A stretch of 64,000 nt of DNA. Origin: Sphingomonas sp. (GTDB taxonomy: Bacteria; Pseudomonadota; Alphaproteobacteria; Sphingomonadales; Sphingomonadaceae). Positions 18,602 to 30,635 of this stretch are shown here, one piece after another. The DNA lies in assembly GCA_021732445.1 (NCBI GenBank), contig JAKFUZ010000004.1, positions 86,383 to 150,382 on the forward strand. Direction: 5' to 3'. The notes under the pieces are model-generated. The model was given only the letters and a program-made list of their open reading frames with translations. It was not told where the DNA came from and did not search any database. The first letter of the stretch is position 1. Each line of letters opens with the position of its first letter. The translations under genes and the position numbers were made by a program.

Positions 18602-19633
18602 TCATGCGGCCTTGGCCTCGAAATTGCCGAGATCTTCGCTGATGCGGCGCGCGACATCATCACGAAGCATTTTGGCAGCAACTTCAATGGCGTGCGCGAC
18701 GCCCAGGGCATTGGCACCGCCATGACTTTTCACGACCAGGCCGTTGAGACCCAGAAACACCGCGCCGTTATGGTTGTTGGGGTCGAGATGATCGCGCAAC
18801 AATTCGGTCGCCGGCCGCGAGATGAGAAAACCGATTTTGGAGCGCAGCGAGCTGCGAAACGCCCGCTTGAGCAAATCGGCAACAAAGCGCGCCGTGCCCT
18901 CGGCCGTCTTCAGCGCTATATTGCCCGAAAATCCGTCACACACAATAACATCGACATCGCCCTGCGACAGCCGGTTGCCCTCGACAAACCCGACAAAAGT
19001 GAGCGGCAGATGCGGCGCATCCTTCAGCCGCTGGGCAGCATCGCGGATAACATCGGTACCCTTCAAATCCTCGGTGCCGATATTGAGCAGCGCAACGCGC
19101 GGCGAGGCAAGTTCCATTGCTGTGCGCGCATAAGCGGCCCCCATCACCGCAAACTGCACCAGATTGGCGGCATCGCACTCAGTATTGGCGCCAAGATCGA
19201 GCATGACGACGTCGTTCTTGCCCAAGGTGGGCATCGCGGCGGCCAGAGCGGGCCGGTCGATGCCCGGCAGCGTGCGCAGCGCAAGCTTGGCCATTGCCAT
19301 CAGCGCGCCGGTATTGCCCGAGGAGACCGCGGCCCCCGCGTCGCCGCGCTTTACCACCTCGATCGCGATCCCCATTGAAGTTGTCTTGGCGCGCCGCAGC
19401 GCAGCGCCCGGCCGCTCGCTTGAGCTCACCACCTCGGGCGCGTGGACGATTTCGGCATGGGCGGCAAGGTTAGGGTGGGCGAGCAGGCCTTCGCGGATTC
19501 TGGCCTCGTCGCCCACCAGCACGAAATCAAGCCCGTCATGCGCGCGGCGCGCGCGGGCGGCACCGGCCAGCATCACTGCCAGCCCGTCATCACCACCCAT
19601 GGCGTCTATCGCGATTCGGGAGCTTGTCGGCAC
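18602..19633 (-). CDS. plsX: Phosphate acyltransferase PlsX
   Basis: A 343-residue protein with the PlsX signatures [11 protein letters not shown] at the start, [10 protein letters not shown], and [14 protein letters not shown]. It converts acyl-ACP to acyl-phosphate, the donor for PlsY in phospholipid synthesis, and is a peripheral membrane enzyme. It sits 29 bases behind rpmF and 10 bases ahead of fabH, all on one strand, so ribosomal protein L32 and lipid synthesis are co-transcribed as in many bacteria. Confidence 0.97.
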   Translation of the reverse strand: MPTSSRIAIDAMGGDDGLAVMLAGAARARRAHDGLDFVLVGDEARIREGLLAHPNLAAHAEIVHAPEVVSSSERPGAALRRAKTTSMGIAIEVVKRGDAGAAVSSGNTGALMAMAKLALRTLPGIDRPALAAAMPTLGKNDVVMLDLGANTECDAANLVQFAVMGAAYARTAMELASPRVALLNIGTEDLKGTDVIRDAAQRLKDAPHLPLTFVGFVEGNRLSQGDVDVIVCDGFSGNIALKTAEGTARFVADLLKRAFRSSLRSKIGFLISRPATELLRDHLDPNNHNGAVFLGLNGLVVKSHGGANALGVAHAIEVAAKMLRDDVARRISEDLGNFEAKAA

Positions 19634-19662
19634 GTGGCGGCCCCCAGGGTCGGTTGAGTCGA

Positions 19663-19842
19663 TCAGCCTTCGACCGAGACGATCTCACGGCCGTTATAGT
19701 GGCCGCAAGATCCGCACAAGATGTGCGGCCGCTTCAGCTCGCCACAATTGGGGCATTCCTGAAACGCAGCGACTGTGAGCGAATCATGCGACCGGCGCAT
19801 GCCGCGTTTGGAAGGCGTGGTTTTTCTTTTGGGGACGGCCAT
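19663..19842 (-). CDS. rpmF: 50S ribosomal protein L32
   Basis: A 59-residue protein reading [20 protein letters not shown] at the start, which is diagnostic of L32. It has two Cys pairs (CPNC and CGSC), so it is the zinc-binding form. It is first in the rpmF-plsX-fabH operon. The 292 bases upstream, up to the MAPEG gene, hold no convincing gene and must contain the divergent promoters. Confidence 0.96.
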   Translation of the reverse strand: MAVPKRKTTPSKRGMRRSHDSLTVAAFQECPNCGELKRPHILCGSCGHYNGREIVSVEG

Positions 19843-20134
19843 TTCGGCACCTTAGCTGCTAAGATTCTATCGGACTGCGATAGGCCTAGGCAGCAATAGA
19901 GGCAAGCATTAGCCATCCGGCCGCAGCAGCCCGCAAGCGGCCAGACTCATCGCGAAGGGAGGCGCTATAGCGATTTCCCCAAAGGTTGCAAGCGCGCCCG
20001 AATCGCGTTTGCAGCCTCGGCAGCGTTCCCGCTGGCTACGTCCATCGGCCAGCCAAGGCCCATTGCCACCGCGCCCATGGGCGTGCCAAAGCGCCGCCGA
20101 TAGCTATGCCAGAATTTTTGGGGGAGAACAGCCC

Positions 20135-20581
20135 GTGCCAGCCATTTCATTGCCAATCACGCTTGTGTCCGCAGGCGCTGCGGCGCTCATCAACGCATGG
20201 CTTGCGGTTCGCGTTGGCCGGGCACGGGGTGCCGCCCAGGTCAGCATTGGCGACGGTGGCGACATGGCGCTGATCGCGAGGATGCGCGCGCACAGCAATT
20301 TCGTCGAATATACGCCCTTTGTGCTGCTGCTGATCGGGTTGGTTGAACTGAACATCGGCAGCCTGATGTGGCTGTGGGTCATCGCGGCAGTGTTTCTGCT
20401 TGGCCGCGTGGCGCACGGGCTGGGAATGGATGGCCTGCCGCGCGGACGCCAGATCGGCACGATCACCACATTGGTCATCATGATCGGGCTGGGCATTTAC
20501 GCGGCGATTTTACCCCTGTTGCCGGCTGGCCCTGCCCCGCGGGTGCTTGCGCCGACAGACATCGCGCCCGCCAAGGGCTGA
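20135..20581 (+). CDS. MAPEG family membrane protein
   Basis: A 148-residue protein from a GTG at 20135, preceded by a strong GGGGGAG ribosome-binding site. Four hydrophobic helices and the loop AHSNFVEYTPFVLLLIGLVEL match the MAPEG family of membrane glutathione transferases (the R-x-H-x-N-x-x-E-x-x-P pattern). The family conjugates or isomerises lipophilic compounds with glutathione. The actual substrate is unknown. The frame extends upstream, but the added sequence is poor and has no good start. Confidence 0.85.
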   Translation: MPAISLPITLVSAGAAALINAWLAVRVGRARGAAQVSIGDGGDMALIARMRAHSNFVEYTPFVLLLIGLVELNIGSLMWLWVIAAVFLLGRVAHGLGMDGLPRGRQIGTITTLVIMIGLGIYAAILPLLPAGPAPRVLAPTDIAPAKG

Positions 20582-20585
20582 ACCG

Positions 20586-21248
20586 CTACCGCGCGAGAAC
20601 CGCGTCGGCGACAAACGGGTTGGTGCGCCGTTCGTGGCCGAAATTGCTCATCGGGCCGTGGCCGGGGACAAAGGCGGTGGCGTTGCCCAGCGGCCAGAGC
20701 TTGCCGGTAATGGCATCAAGCAAATCCTGATGGTTGCCCATCGGAAAGTCGGTCCGCCCGATTGATCCCTGGAACAGCACATCGCCCACCAGCGCAAGCT
20801 GCGCGCCGGCGTGGTGGAACACGACATGGCCCGGCGTGTGCCCCGGGCAATGGTGCACGCTGAACTCCAACGCGCCGACCGTCACGGTGTCGCCATCCGC
20901 CAGCCAGCGGTCCGGCTCGAACACCGCACCGCGAATGCCATAGCTGCGGCCGTCCTCGTCCAGCCGCGAAATCCAGAACCGGTCGGCCTCGTGCGGACCT
21001 TCAATCGGCACGCCAAGCTCCTTCGCCAGCGTGCCCGCCTCGCCGCAATGATCGATATGGCCATGGGTGATGAGGATTTTCTCAATCGTCACCCCGTGCT
21101 GCGCGGCGGCGGCCTTCAGCTTGGGCAAATCGCCGCCGGGGTCCACAAAGGCGCCCAGCATCGTCTGGGTGCACCACAGCAGCGTGCAATTCTGCTGGAG
21201 CGGCGTGACCGGCACGATGGCCGCTTTGAGAGGATGCGCTTGCGTCAT
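20586..21248 (-). CDS. MBL-fold metallo-hydrolase, glyoxalase II-like
   Basis: A 220-residue protein from the ATG at 21248. The metal-binding motif T-H-G-H-I-D-H has H62, H64, D66 and H67; further ligands lie in HCPGHTPGH and LVGDVLFQGSIGRTD, and the C-terminal FVPGHGP is standard. This short type (YcbL-like) hydrolyses thioesters such as S-lactoylglutathione but lacks the C-terminal helical domain of true glyoxalase II. It is convergent with the MAPEG gene, 4 bases apart. Confidence 0.87.
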   Translation of the reverse strand: MTQAHPLKAAIVPVTPLQQNCTLLWCTQTMLGAFVDPGGDLPKLKAAAAQHGVTIEKILITHGHIDHCGEAGTLAKELGVPIEGPHEADRFWISRLDEDGRSYGIRGAVFEPDRWLADGDTVTVGALEFSVHHCPGHTPGHVVFHHAGAQLALVGDVLFQGSIGRTDFPMGNHQDLLDAITGKLWPLGNATAFVPGHGPMSNFGHERRTNPFVADAVLAR

Positions 21249-21370
21249 GGTGCTCGCGATACCGCCCGGCGCGGCCGGCCGCAACCGGGCGTGGTGCGCC
21301 GGCGGGCGGGCCCTGCGCGCTGATCGGGGGTTGCCGCGCGCGCGCGCGCCGGGCAATTGCGTGCTCAGCC

Positions 21371-24402
<3,032 letters not shown>

Positions 24403-24533
24403 CCGCGCGGCAAAGCACCGCTTTGGCCATCAAAAGCGCTTCTTGAGGTTGAAGATGGCGCGCGCGCGCCGATGTTAAGACGGCATTAACCGGCCACCGA
24501 CCATGTCCGCGTCAACACAGGCCGTTGAAAAGG

Positions 24534-24689
24534 ATGCCCGTTGTGGGAAAATTGCTCTCGTCTGCATTGCTGTGGCAATTGATGGCCGGTTTTGCGATTG
24601 GCACGGTTGGCGTGGTTGCAATGCAGCCCGCCGAAGCGCGACACGCGCTTTTGGCGCATATCGCCCCGGCAGCGACCACACCGCGCTGA
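24534..24689 (+). CDS. 51-residue membrane peptide
   Basis: A short ORF reading MPVVGKLLSSALLWQ at the start with one hydrophobic segment (LMAGFAIGTVGVVAM), then a polar tail rich in Ala, His and Pro. An AAAAGG motif lies too close to the ATG but at the correct distance from the in-frame GTG at 24543, so the real start may be there. It lies between the aminotransferase and msrA genes. Function unknown. Confidence 0.45.
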   Translation: MPVVGKLLSSALLWQLMAGFAIGTVGVVAMQPAEARHALLAHIAPAATTPR

Positions 24690-24769
24690 TCGCCAAATTT
24701 TCCGGCCAAGTTCCGTAACCTGCGCCCAAAGCGGCGCGTAATACGGGCATGAAAGCTGTGAGGATTACT

Positions 24770-25438
24770 ATGAACCGTTTACTTGTTGCGGGCGCCGGGC
24801 TTGGCGGCCTTGCCTTTGTTGCTTTTGGTGGCACGGCCAATGCCGAGCATGCAGTGTCGATCCCGGCGGCGCTGCGCGACGTGCCGCGCACGCCCGGCCT
24901 TCAGACCGCGGTTTTGGCCGGCGGCTGTTTTTGGGGCGTCGAGGCGGTGTTCGAGCATGTCCGGGGCGTCAAGTCGGTCACCAGCGGCTATGCTGGCGGT
25001 TCGGCCGAAACCGCGACCTATGAGGCTGTGAGCACCGAAACGACCGGCCACGCCGAAGCCGTCAGGATTGTCTATGATCCGGCACAGGTCACGTACGCCA
25101 CGCTGCTGCGCGTGTATTTCTCGGTTGCCCACAACCCGACGGAGCTTAACCGCCAGGGGCCGGACAGCGGCCCGAGCTATCGCTCTGCCATCTTCGCGCA
25201 AAACCCGGCGCAACGCGCGGTGGCCGCCGCCTATATCGCCCAGTTGCAAAAGGCGCACGCTTTCCCGGCGCCCATCGTAACGCGGATTGAACAGGGCAAT
25301 TTCTATCAGGCCGAGAGCTATCACCAGAATTTCTTCCGCGACAACCCTTTCCACCCCTATATCGTGCGCTTTGACAAGCCCAAGATTGCCGCGCTGCGAG
25401 AAGCTTTCCCGACCATCCTGCGCAAAACCGCCGGCTGA
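24770..25438 (+). CDS. msrA: Peptide-methionine (S)-S-oxide reductase, exported
   Basis: A 222-residue protein from the ATG at 24770, which has AGGA six bases upstream; an earlier ATG at 24749 is less likely. The active site GGCFWGVEAVFE has C53. A hydrophobic N-terminal segment ending in Ala-Asn-Ala is a signal peptide, so the repair enzyme works in the periplasm rather than the cytoplasm. TGHAEAVRIVYDP and YHQNFF are further MsrA hallmarks. No MsrB is nearby. Confidence 0.93.
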   Translation: MNRLLVAGAGLGGLAFVAFGGTANAEHAVSIPAALRDVPRTPGLQTAVLAGGCFWGVEAVFEHVRGVKSVTSGYAGGSAETATYEAVSTETTGHAEAVRIVYDPAQVTYATLLRVYFSVAHNPTELNRQGPDSGPSYRSAIFAQNPAQRAVAAAYIAQLQKAHAFPAPIVTRIEQGNFYQAESYHQNFFRDNPFHPYIVRFDKPKIAALREAFPTILRKTAG

Positions 25439-25449
25439 TTTGCCGCCCC

Positions 25450-26112
25450 TCAGGCGGCCAGCGCAAAGCGCAGCAACCGATCATCGACCGGCACCAGCGC
25501 TTCGGCGCCGGTGCCGACAGCGCTGATGATGGCGGGGTGGCCCGCGTCCATCCCGCCGGCGAGCGATCCAAATGCCGGCAGCACCAGCTTGTGCGCGGTT
25601 GCGACAAAGCACCGACGCGACACGTGACGCCCTCGAAGCGTTACCCGGAATTTCGGGTGGAAATGCCCCGACAATTCCGGCCGCAAATCGCCCGGTGACG
25701 CCTCGTGACGCAGCATCAGCCCGTCAACCTGCGCCTCATCGACCAGCGTGCCGCCGCACCGGAGAGCGGGCGCTGCATCATGATTGCCGGTTATCCATGT
25801 CCAGCGCAGCCTGGCGGTGAGCGCCGACAGCAGCGTCGCGGCGCAATCGGGCAAGCGGCCCGGCCCGGCCGAATCGTGAAAACTGTCGCCCAGGCACCAG
25901 ATTTCCGCCGCACCCAGCCGGTCGATCAGCGCCGCAACCCGCGCAAGCGTTGCCATGCTGTCATAGGGCGGGAGCATTTGCCCCCCGGCAGCGAACCAGC
26001 TTGCCTTTTCCAGATGCAGGTCAGCGACCAGCAAGGCGCGGCGCGCCGGCCAGAACAACGCGCCGTCGGGGAGCGCCGCCAGCTCATGCCCTGCGAACGA
26101 AAAGGGAACCAT
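25450..26112 (-). CDS. pdeM: Ligase-associated DNA damage response endonuclease PdeM
   Basis: A 220-residue calcineurin-like metallophosphoesterase from the ATG at 26112. Metal-site motifs in order are VADLHLEK (D31, H33), CLGDSFHD, TGNHD and LSGHFHPKF. The family is linked by gene neighbourhood to an Lhr-like helicase, an ATP-dependent DNA ligase and an exonuclease. Here the likely partner helicase is 4.5 kb away (30,636-33,065) with kup and two hydrolase genes between, and no ligase is seen. The gene is convergent with msrA. Confidence 0.87.
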   Translation of the reverse strand: MVPFSFAGHELAALPDGALFWPARRALLVADLHLEKASWFAAGGQMLPPYDSMATLARVAALIDRLGAAEIWCLGDSFHDSAGPGRLPDCAATLLSALTARLRWTWITGNHDAAPALRCGGTLVDEAQVDGLMLRHEASPGDLRPELSGHFHPKFRVTLRGRHVSRRCFVATAHKLVLPAFGSLAGGMDAGHPAIISAVGTGAEALVPVDDRLLRFALAA

Positions 26113-26235
26113 CGTGTTGCTATGCCCCGGCCCTGGCCGGTGCGCAATGGTGCCTGGCACCTGCCCGCACAAAAATCTTGCACTGCACACCAGCGAGCGT
26201 AAAGCGCGCCGTCGCTTCTGAAAGCTCCACCGCTC

Positions 26236-28170
26236 ATGTCTGCCGGCCTGCCTGCGCCCGACTCCGCTGCCGCGCCCTCCCGGGCGACACTCGCGCTGAC
26301 GATTGGCGCTATCGGCGTTGTGTTTGGCGATATCGGCACCAGCCCGCTTTACGCGTTTCGCGAAGCGCTGCAGCAATCGGCGGGCAATGGCATTGATGGC
26401 GGCGAAATCATTGGCGTGCTGTCGCTTGCGCTATGGGCGCTCATCCTTGTCGTCACGGTAAAATATGTGCTGCTGCTGATGCGCGCCGACAATCAGGGCG
26501 AAGGCGGTGTGCTGGCGCTCACGGCGCTGGCGCGGCGGTCGATGGGGCCGCGCGCCGGGGTTGCGCTCGCCCTTGGTTCGATTGGCGCAGCCCTGTTCTA
26601 TGGCGATGCCATCATCACCCCGGCGCTTTCGGTGCTTTCGGCGGTGGAAGGGCTGCGGACCATTCCAGCGGCGCACGCGCTGATCGGCCCCCAAGGGATT
26701 GTTGCGATCACCGTCGTCATACTGGTCGCGCTGTTCTTCATTCAGATGCGCCGAACCGAGCGGGTGTCGGCACTGTTCGGGCCGGTTTGCGTTGTGTGGT
26801 TTCTGGCAATTGGCGGGCTGGGCCTTGTCCATATCGCCGACGAGCCTGGCGTGCTGGGTGCTTTCAACCCCGCCCACGCGATGTTGTTTGTCGCAGGCCA
26901 TGGGCTGGTCGGGCTGTTCGTGCTGGGCGCTGTGTTCCTGACCGTGACAGGCGCCGAAGCGCTGACGGCGGACATGGGCCATTTCGGGCGGTTTCCGGTG
27001 CAACTTGGCTGGTTTGCGCTGGTGTTTCCAGCGCTGCTTCTCAACTATCTGGGCCAGGGCGCGTTTGCGCTGAAATCGCTGGAGGCGGCGGCAGCGGCCA
27101 ACCAGCAATTCATCAATCGTGACTGGTTTTTCGAAATGGCACCCGGCCCGTGGCGCGTGGCATTGGTGATAATCGCTACATTTGCCACCATCATCGCCAG
27201 CCAGGCGGTGATTACCGGCGCCTATTCGCTCACCCAGCAAGCAACGCAACTGGGGCTGCTGCCGCGGATGCGCATCCGGCAGACATCGGCGGACCATTCG
27301 GGGCAGATCTATCTGCCGTCGATCAACTGGATGCTGCTGGGCGGCGTATTGCTGCTGGTTATCGAGTTTCGCACGTCAACGGCGATGGCCGCCGCTTATG
27401 GCATTGCGGTGACGGGCACGATGGTGGTGACGAGCTGCCTGGCCTATATCGTGCTGCGCTATCATCGGAAATGGCCGCGCTGGCGCGCCTTGCTGCTGGT
27501 CGTGCCGTTTCTTGTGCTTGATGTGGTGTTTTTCGGTGCCAACATCCTGCGGGTGATCGAAGGGGGGTGGCTGCCGCTGGTCGTGGCCGCCTTGATTGGC
27601 CTGCTCATCGTCACCTGGCGGCGCGGGCGCAAAATCGTGAGCGCCTTTGAAGCGCGGGGCAGCATTCCGCTCGCCGATCTGGCAGCGGCTCTTGCCAAGC
27701 GCCCGCCCGAGCGAGTCGAAGGAACAGCCGTGTTCCTGACGGCCAACCCGGCCAACACGCCCGGCGCGCTGCTCCATAACCTCAAGCACAACAAGGTGCT
27801 GCACGGGCGCAACCTCATCGTCAGCGTGCGCACCGCTGACCGGCCGCTGGTGAGCGAGGCGGACCGGATGAAGATCGAGCGGATAGACGACAATTTCTCG
27901 ACCGTGGTGCTGACCTATGGCTTTATGGACACACCCAACGTGCCCGCCGACCTTGCCGACAAACGCGGCGGCGCAGGCGCCGGCGTGGACCCGATGACAA
28001 CGAGCTATTTCATTGGCCGCAACACGCTCAAGCCCTCCGCCGACGAAGGCATGCCGCTGTGGCAGGACCGCATCTTCATGTTCCTCCAGCGCAACGCCAG
28101 CGACCCGACCGATTTCCTCAACATCCCGCCGGGCAAGGTGCTGGAGCTGGGCGAGCAGGTGACGGTTTAG
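26236..28170 (+). CDS. kup: KUP-family potassium transporter
   Basis: A 644-residue membrane protein. The opening block GAIGVVFGDIGTSPLYAFRE is the KUP signature, followed by about 12 membrane helices to residue 460 and a soluble C-terminal domain of 180 residues. It takes up K+ with protons across the inner membrane. It is a single gene, divergent from pdeM with 123 bases between. Confidence 0.95.
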   Translation: MSAGLPAPDSAAAPSRATLALTIGAIGVVFGDIGTSPLYAFREALQQSAGNGIDGGEIIGVLSLALWALILVVTVKYVLLLMRADNQGEGGVLALTALARRSMGPRAGVALALGSIGAALFYGDAIITPALSVLSAVEGLRTIPAAHALIGPQGIVAITVVILVALFFIQMRRTERVSALFGPVCVVWFLAIGGLGLVHIADEPGVLGAFNPAHAMLFVAGHGLVGLFVLGAVFLTVTGAEALTADMGHFGRFPVQLGWFALVFPALLLNYLGQGAFALKSLEAAAAANQQFINRDWFFEMAPGPWRVALVIIATFATIIASQAVITGAYSLTQQATQLGLLPRMRIRQTSADHSGQIYLPSINWMLLGGVLLLVIEFRTSTAMAAAYGIAVTGTMVVTSCLAYIVLRYHRKWPRWRALLLVVPFLVLDVVFFGANILRVIEGGWLPLVVAALIGLLIVTWRRGRKIVSAFEARGSIPLADLAAALAKRPPERVEGTAVFLTANPANTPGALLHNLKHNKVLHGRNLIVSVRTADRPLVSEADRMKIERIDDNFSTVVLTYGFMDTPNVPADLADKRGGAGAGVDPMTTSYFIGRNTLKPSADEGMPLWQDRIFMFLQRNASDPTDFLNIPPGKVLELGEQVTV

Positions 28171-28179
28171 CGCACCGCC

Positions 28180-29580
28180 CTACCCCGCATAGGCTTTCAC
28201 CAGATCGAACAGATAGTCGCGGCCTGCATATAGCGACTCGACGCGGATGCGCTCGTTCAGCCCGTGCGTACCGTTGCCGTCAATGTCGATGAAGGTGCCC
28301 GGCGCGCCATAGACCGGGATGCCGATGGCTTCGAGAAAAATGCCGTCAGTCGCTCCGGTCGACATCAGCGGCAGCAGCGGGATGCCCGGAAAATGCCTGG
28401 CGGCCACCGCCTTCATCGGCCCGGTGATCTTGGGGTCGAGCGCGGGCGGAATGGCGGTCGGGCGAATGGGGGCGTTGGCCGTCACCGTCACGGCCGGTCC
28501 GGCCAGCTCCTGCAACTTGGCGCGCGTGTCCTCCACCGACTCGCCGGGGAAAATACGGCAGTTGACGTTGGCGGTCGCCCGCTGTGGCAGCGCATTTTCG
28601 GCATGGCCGCCGTTCAGCAGGGTGGCGACACATGTCGTGCGGAGTGTAGAATGCATGGCCTTGTCGCGGCTGACGATCTTGTCCGCTTCGGCATCGTTCG
28701 GGTCGGCCAGCAACCGGGTGATCGCCGCGCCGACATCGCCACCCGAAGCGGCTGCCGTCATGGTGAAAAAGGCCCGGGTCGTATCGGTGAATTTTACAGG
28801 AAACTCATAACCCTGCACGGCCTTCAGCGCGTCGGCCAACTGATAGATGGCGTTGACAGGCACGGGCTGCGAGCTGTGTCCGCCGGGGTTGGTCGCGGTG
28901 AAGGTGTAGTTCTGCGACGCCTTTTCGCCGACCTGAACCGCCAGAATCTGCCGCTTGCCTTGCGCCGAATAGCGCCCGCCGCCGCCCTCGTTCAGGGCAA
29001 ACTCGGCGTCGATGAGATCTTTTCTGTTAGCCGCCAGCCACTGTGCGCCGTTGAATGCAAAAGTCGTTTCCTCACCGCACGTCAGCGCAAGCTTGATGGT
29101 GCGCTTGGGGCGATACCCCTCTTTTTTGAAGCGGACCATCGCGTCGGCCCAAATCGCGGCCTGCGCCTTGTCGTCCACCGTGCCGCGCGCATAATAATAA
29201 CCGTTTTCCTCAATGAGCGTGAACGGATCGCGCACCCAGTCCTCTCGCTTGGCCTCCACCACGTCGAGATGGCCGAGCAGCAGCATGGGCCGTGCCTTTT
29301 TGTCACTGCCGGCGAGGACCGCGACAATGCCGCCCTCGCGCGCATGGTCCGGCACGCTGAACAGCGTGATGTCGCCATCAGCATAGCCCGCCGCCTTCAG
29401 CCGCGCGCCGATCTGCTCAGCGGCCTTCGTACAACTCCCCACGGACAGCGTGGTGTTGGTCTCGACCAGCTCCTTGTACAGGCCGAAAAACGCCTGCTGG
29501 TCGGGCCGGGACTGGGCGGTGGCTATGCCCGGCACCAAGGCGCTGGCCGCCGCCGCCAGGGAGAGGGAAACAAAACGCAT
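28180..29580 (-). CDS. Secreted M20-family metallopeptidase
   Basis: A 466-residue protein with a signal peptide (residues 1-22, ending TAQ). The zinc-ligand blocks of the M20 family are present: LLGHLDVV with H104 and D106, ARGTVDDKAQ with D136, CGEETTF with E170 and E171, and a C-terminal TGATDG block. A dimerisation domain lies near residues 215-330. It probably cleaves peptides or N-acyl amino acids in the periplasm. It is convergent with kup (9 bases apart) and on the same strand as the next two genes. Confidence 0.9.
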   Translation of the reverse strand: MRFVSLSLAAAASALVPGIATAQSRPDQQAFFGLYKELVETNTTLSVGSCTKAAEQIGARLKAAGYADGDITLFSVPDHAREGGIVAVLAGSDKKARPMLLLGHLDVVEAKREDWVRDPFTLIEENGYYYARGTVDDKAQAAIWADAMVRFKKEGYRPKRTIKLALTCGEETTFAFNGAQWLAANRKDLIDAEFALNEGGGGRYSAQGKRQILAVQVGEKASQNYTFTATNPGGHSSQPVPVNAIYQLADALKAVQGYEFPVKFTDTTRAFFTMTAAASGGDVGAAITRLLADPNDAEADKIVSRDKAMHSTLRTTCVATLLNGGHAENALPQRATANVNCRIFPGESVEDTRAKLQELAGPAVTVTANAPIRPTAIPPALDPKITGPMKAVAARHFPGIPLLPLMSTGATDGIFLEAIGIPVYGAPGTFIDIDGNGTHGLNERIRVESLYAGRDYLFDLVKAYAG

Positions 29581-29660
29581 GAAATTGCTCCGCTGAACAA
29601 GTGACGATGCGCCGGAGTAGAAACGCTTTCGTCGCGCGACGCAACCAGCCTTGGCCAGCC

Positions 29661-30593
29661 TCAGCCGGCGGCCCGTGGCAGCGAGAGCCGCACTTCGCGG
29701 TTGGCAAAGTCAATATCGACGCGGCGGAACAGCCGCAACGCGTCCATGCCGAGCAACAGCGCGGGGCCATCGTTCAGCCCGAGCCGCTCAAACGGCGCGG
29801 CATCGGCAAAGGCCACCGGCAGATTTTCAAACGTCAGTTCGCTGATGCTGAAGCGGCCGATCTGCAAATAATCGGCCTTCACTTCCGATCCCGACACGCT
29901 GATGACCGAAATTCTGCTAATGTCGCGGTGCTTTTCATCCACCAGCAGGCGCAGCTTGTTGTTGCCAACGCTCACCGTCGTGCCGGTATCAAGCACCACC
30001 CGGACCCGGCGCCCGCGATACGAGGCATCGGTCACCACGAGCTGGCCAAGCAGGCTTCTGGCGCTGATGATGATTTCACCCGGCTCGCGCGGATAGGAAG
30101 AGAGCCTGCGCGACCGCGGCCGCACGGTCATTTCATTCTTGTCGAAATCAATCGTGACAGCGCGGTTCTGGAGCGAATCGAGCCCGAGCAGGCCCGGTGC
30201 GCCAAGGTCAGCCCCGCGAAAAATCGGCGCCTCGATTTGCTCCCCACCCACTGTGTTGACGCGAATCTGCGGGATGATCGCGGTGCCGGTATCACTTCGC
30301 CCCGCCATTTGCACGACCCGCACGTCGCGGCCGCGGGCAAGGTTCAGCAAGGTCGCCAGTTCGCGAGAAATAACGGTGCGCTCGGCACCGGTATCAATAG
30401 TGAACGGGTAGGGCCCCGATTCACCGATCCGCACCGGCACGGTGAGCCTGCCCGGCACATCGGTGCCAATCGCTATCACGTCCGCTTCGGTGAGTACCGG
30501 CGGCGTCTGGGCGACATTGAGCACGTCTTCAGCGGCAAGCGGCGCCGCAGCGGCGAGCAACATCGCAAAGCTCATAGCATACACGCAACGCAT
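29661..30593 (-). CDS. Tandem retropepsin-like aspartyl protease family protein
   Basis: A 310-residue protein with a signal peptide of about 21 residues. It has two retropepsin-type halves: the first with FTIDTGAERTVIS (D67), the second with VLDTGTTVSVG (D202). Each half ends with the hydrophobic-hydrophobic-Gly pattern LLGLDSL and LLGMDAL. A normal retropepsin is a homodimer of one such domain; here both halves are in one chain, pepsin-like in logic. It is probably periplasmic. Substrate unknown. Confidence 0.82.
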   Translation of the reverse strand: MRCVYAMSFAMLLAAAAPLAAEDVLNVAQTPPVLTEADVIAIGTDVPGRLTVPVRIGESGPYPFTIDTGAERTVISRELATLLNLARGRDVRVVQMAGRSDTGTAIIPQIRVNTVGGEQIEAPIFRGADLGAPGLLGLDSLQNRAVTIDFDKNEMTVRPRSRRLSSYPREPGEIIISARSLLGQLVVTDASYRGRRVRVVLDTGTTVSVGNNKLRLLVDEKHRDISRISVISVSGSEVKADYLQIGRFSISELTFENLPVAFADAAPFERLGLNDGPALLLGMDALRLFRRVDIDFANREVRLSLPRAAG

Positions 30594-30635
30594 GGCCTAT
30601 CATACGCCGGTTTCGCTTGCCCACCAAGCGAAACC

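Noticed and set aside
19965..20156. 63-codon minus-strand ORF in the gap between rpmF and the MAPEG gene
   Set aside because: Composition is coding-like in part (GTPMGAVAMGLGW), but it overlaps the ribosome site and start of the MAPEG gene and has no ribosome site of its own.
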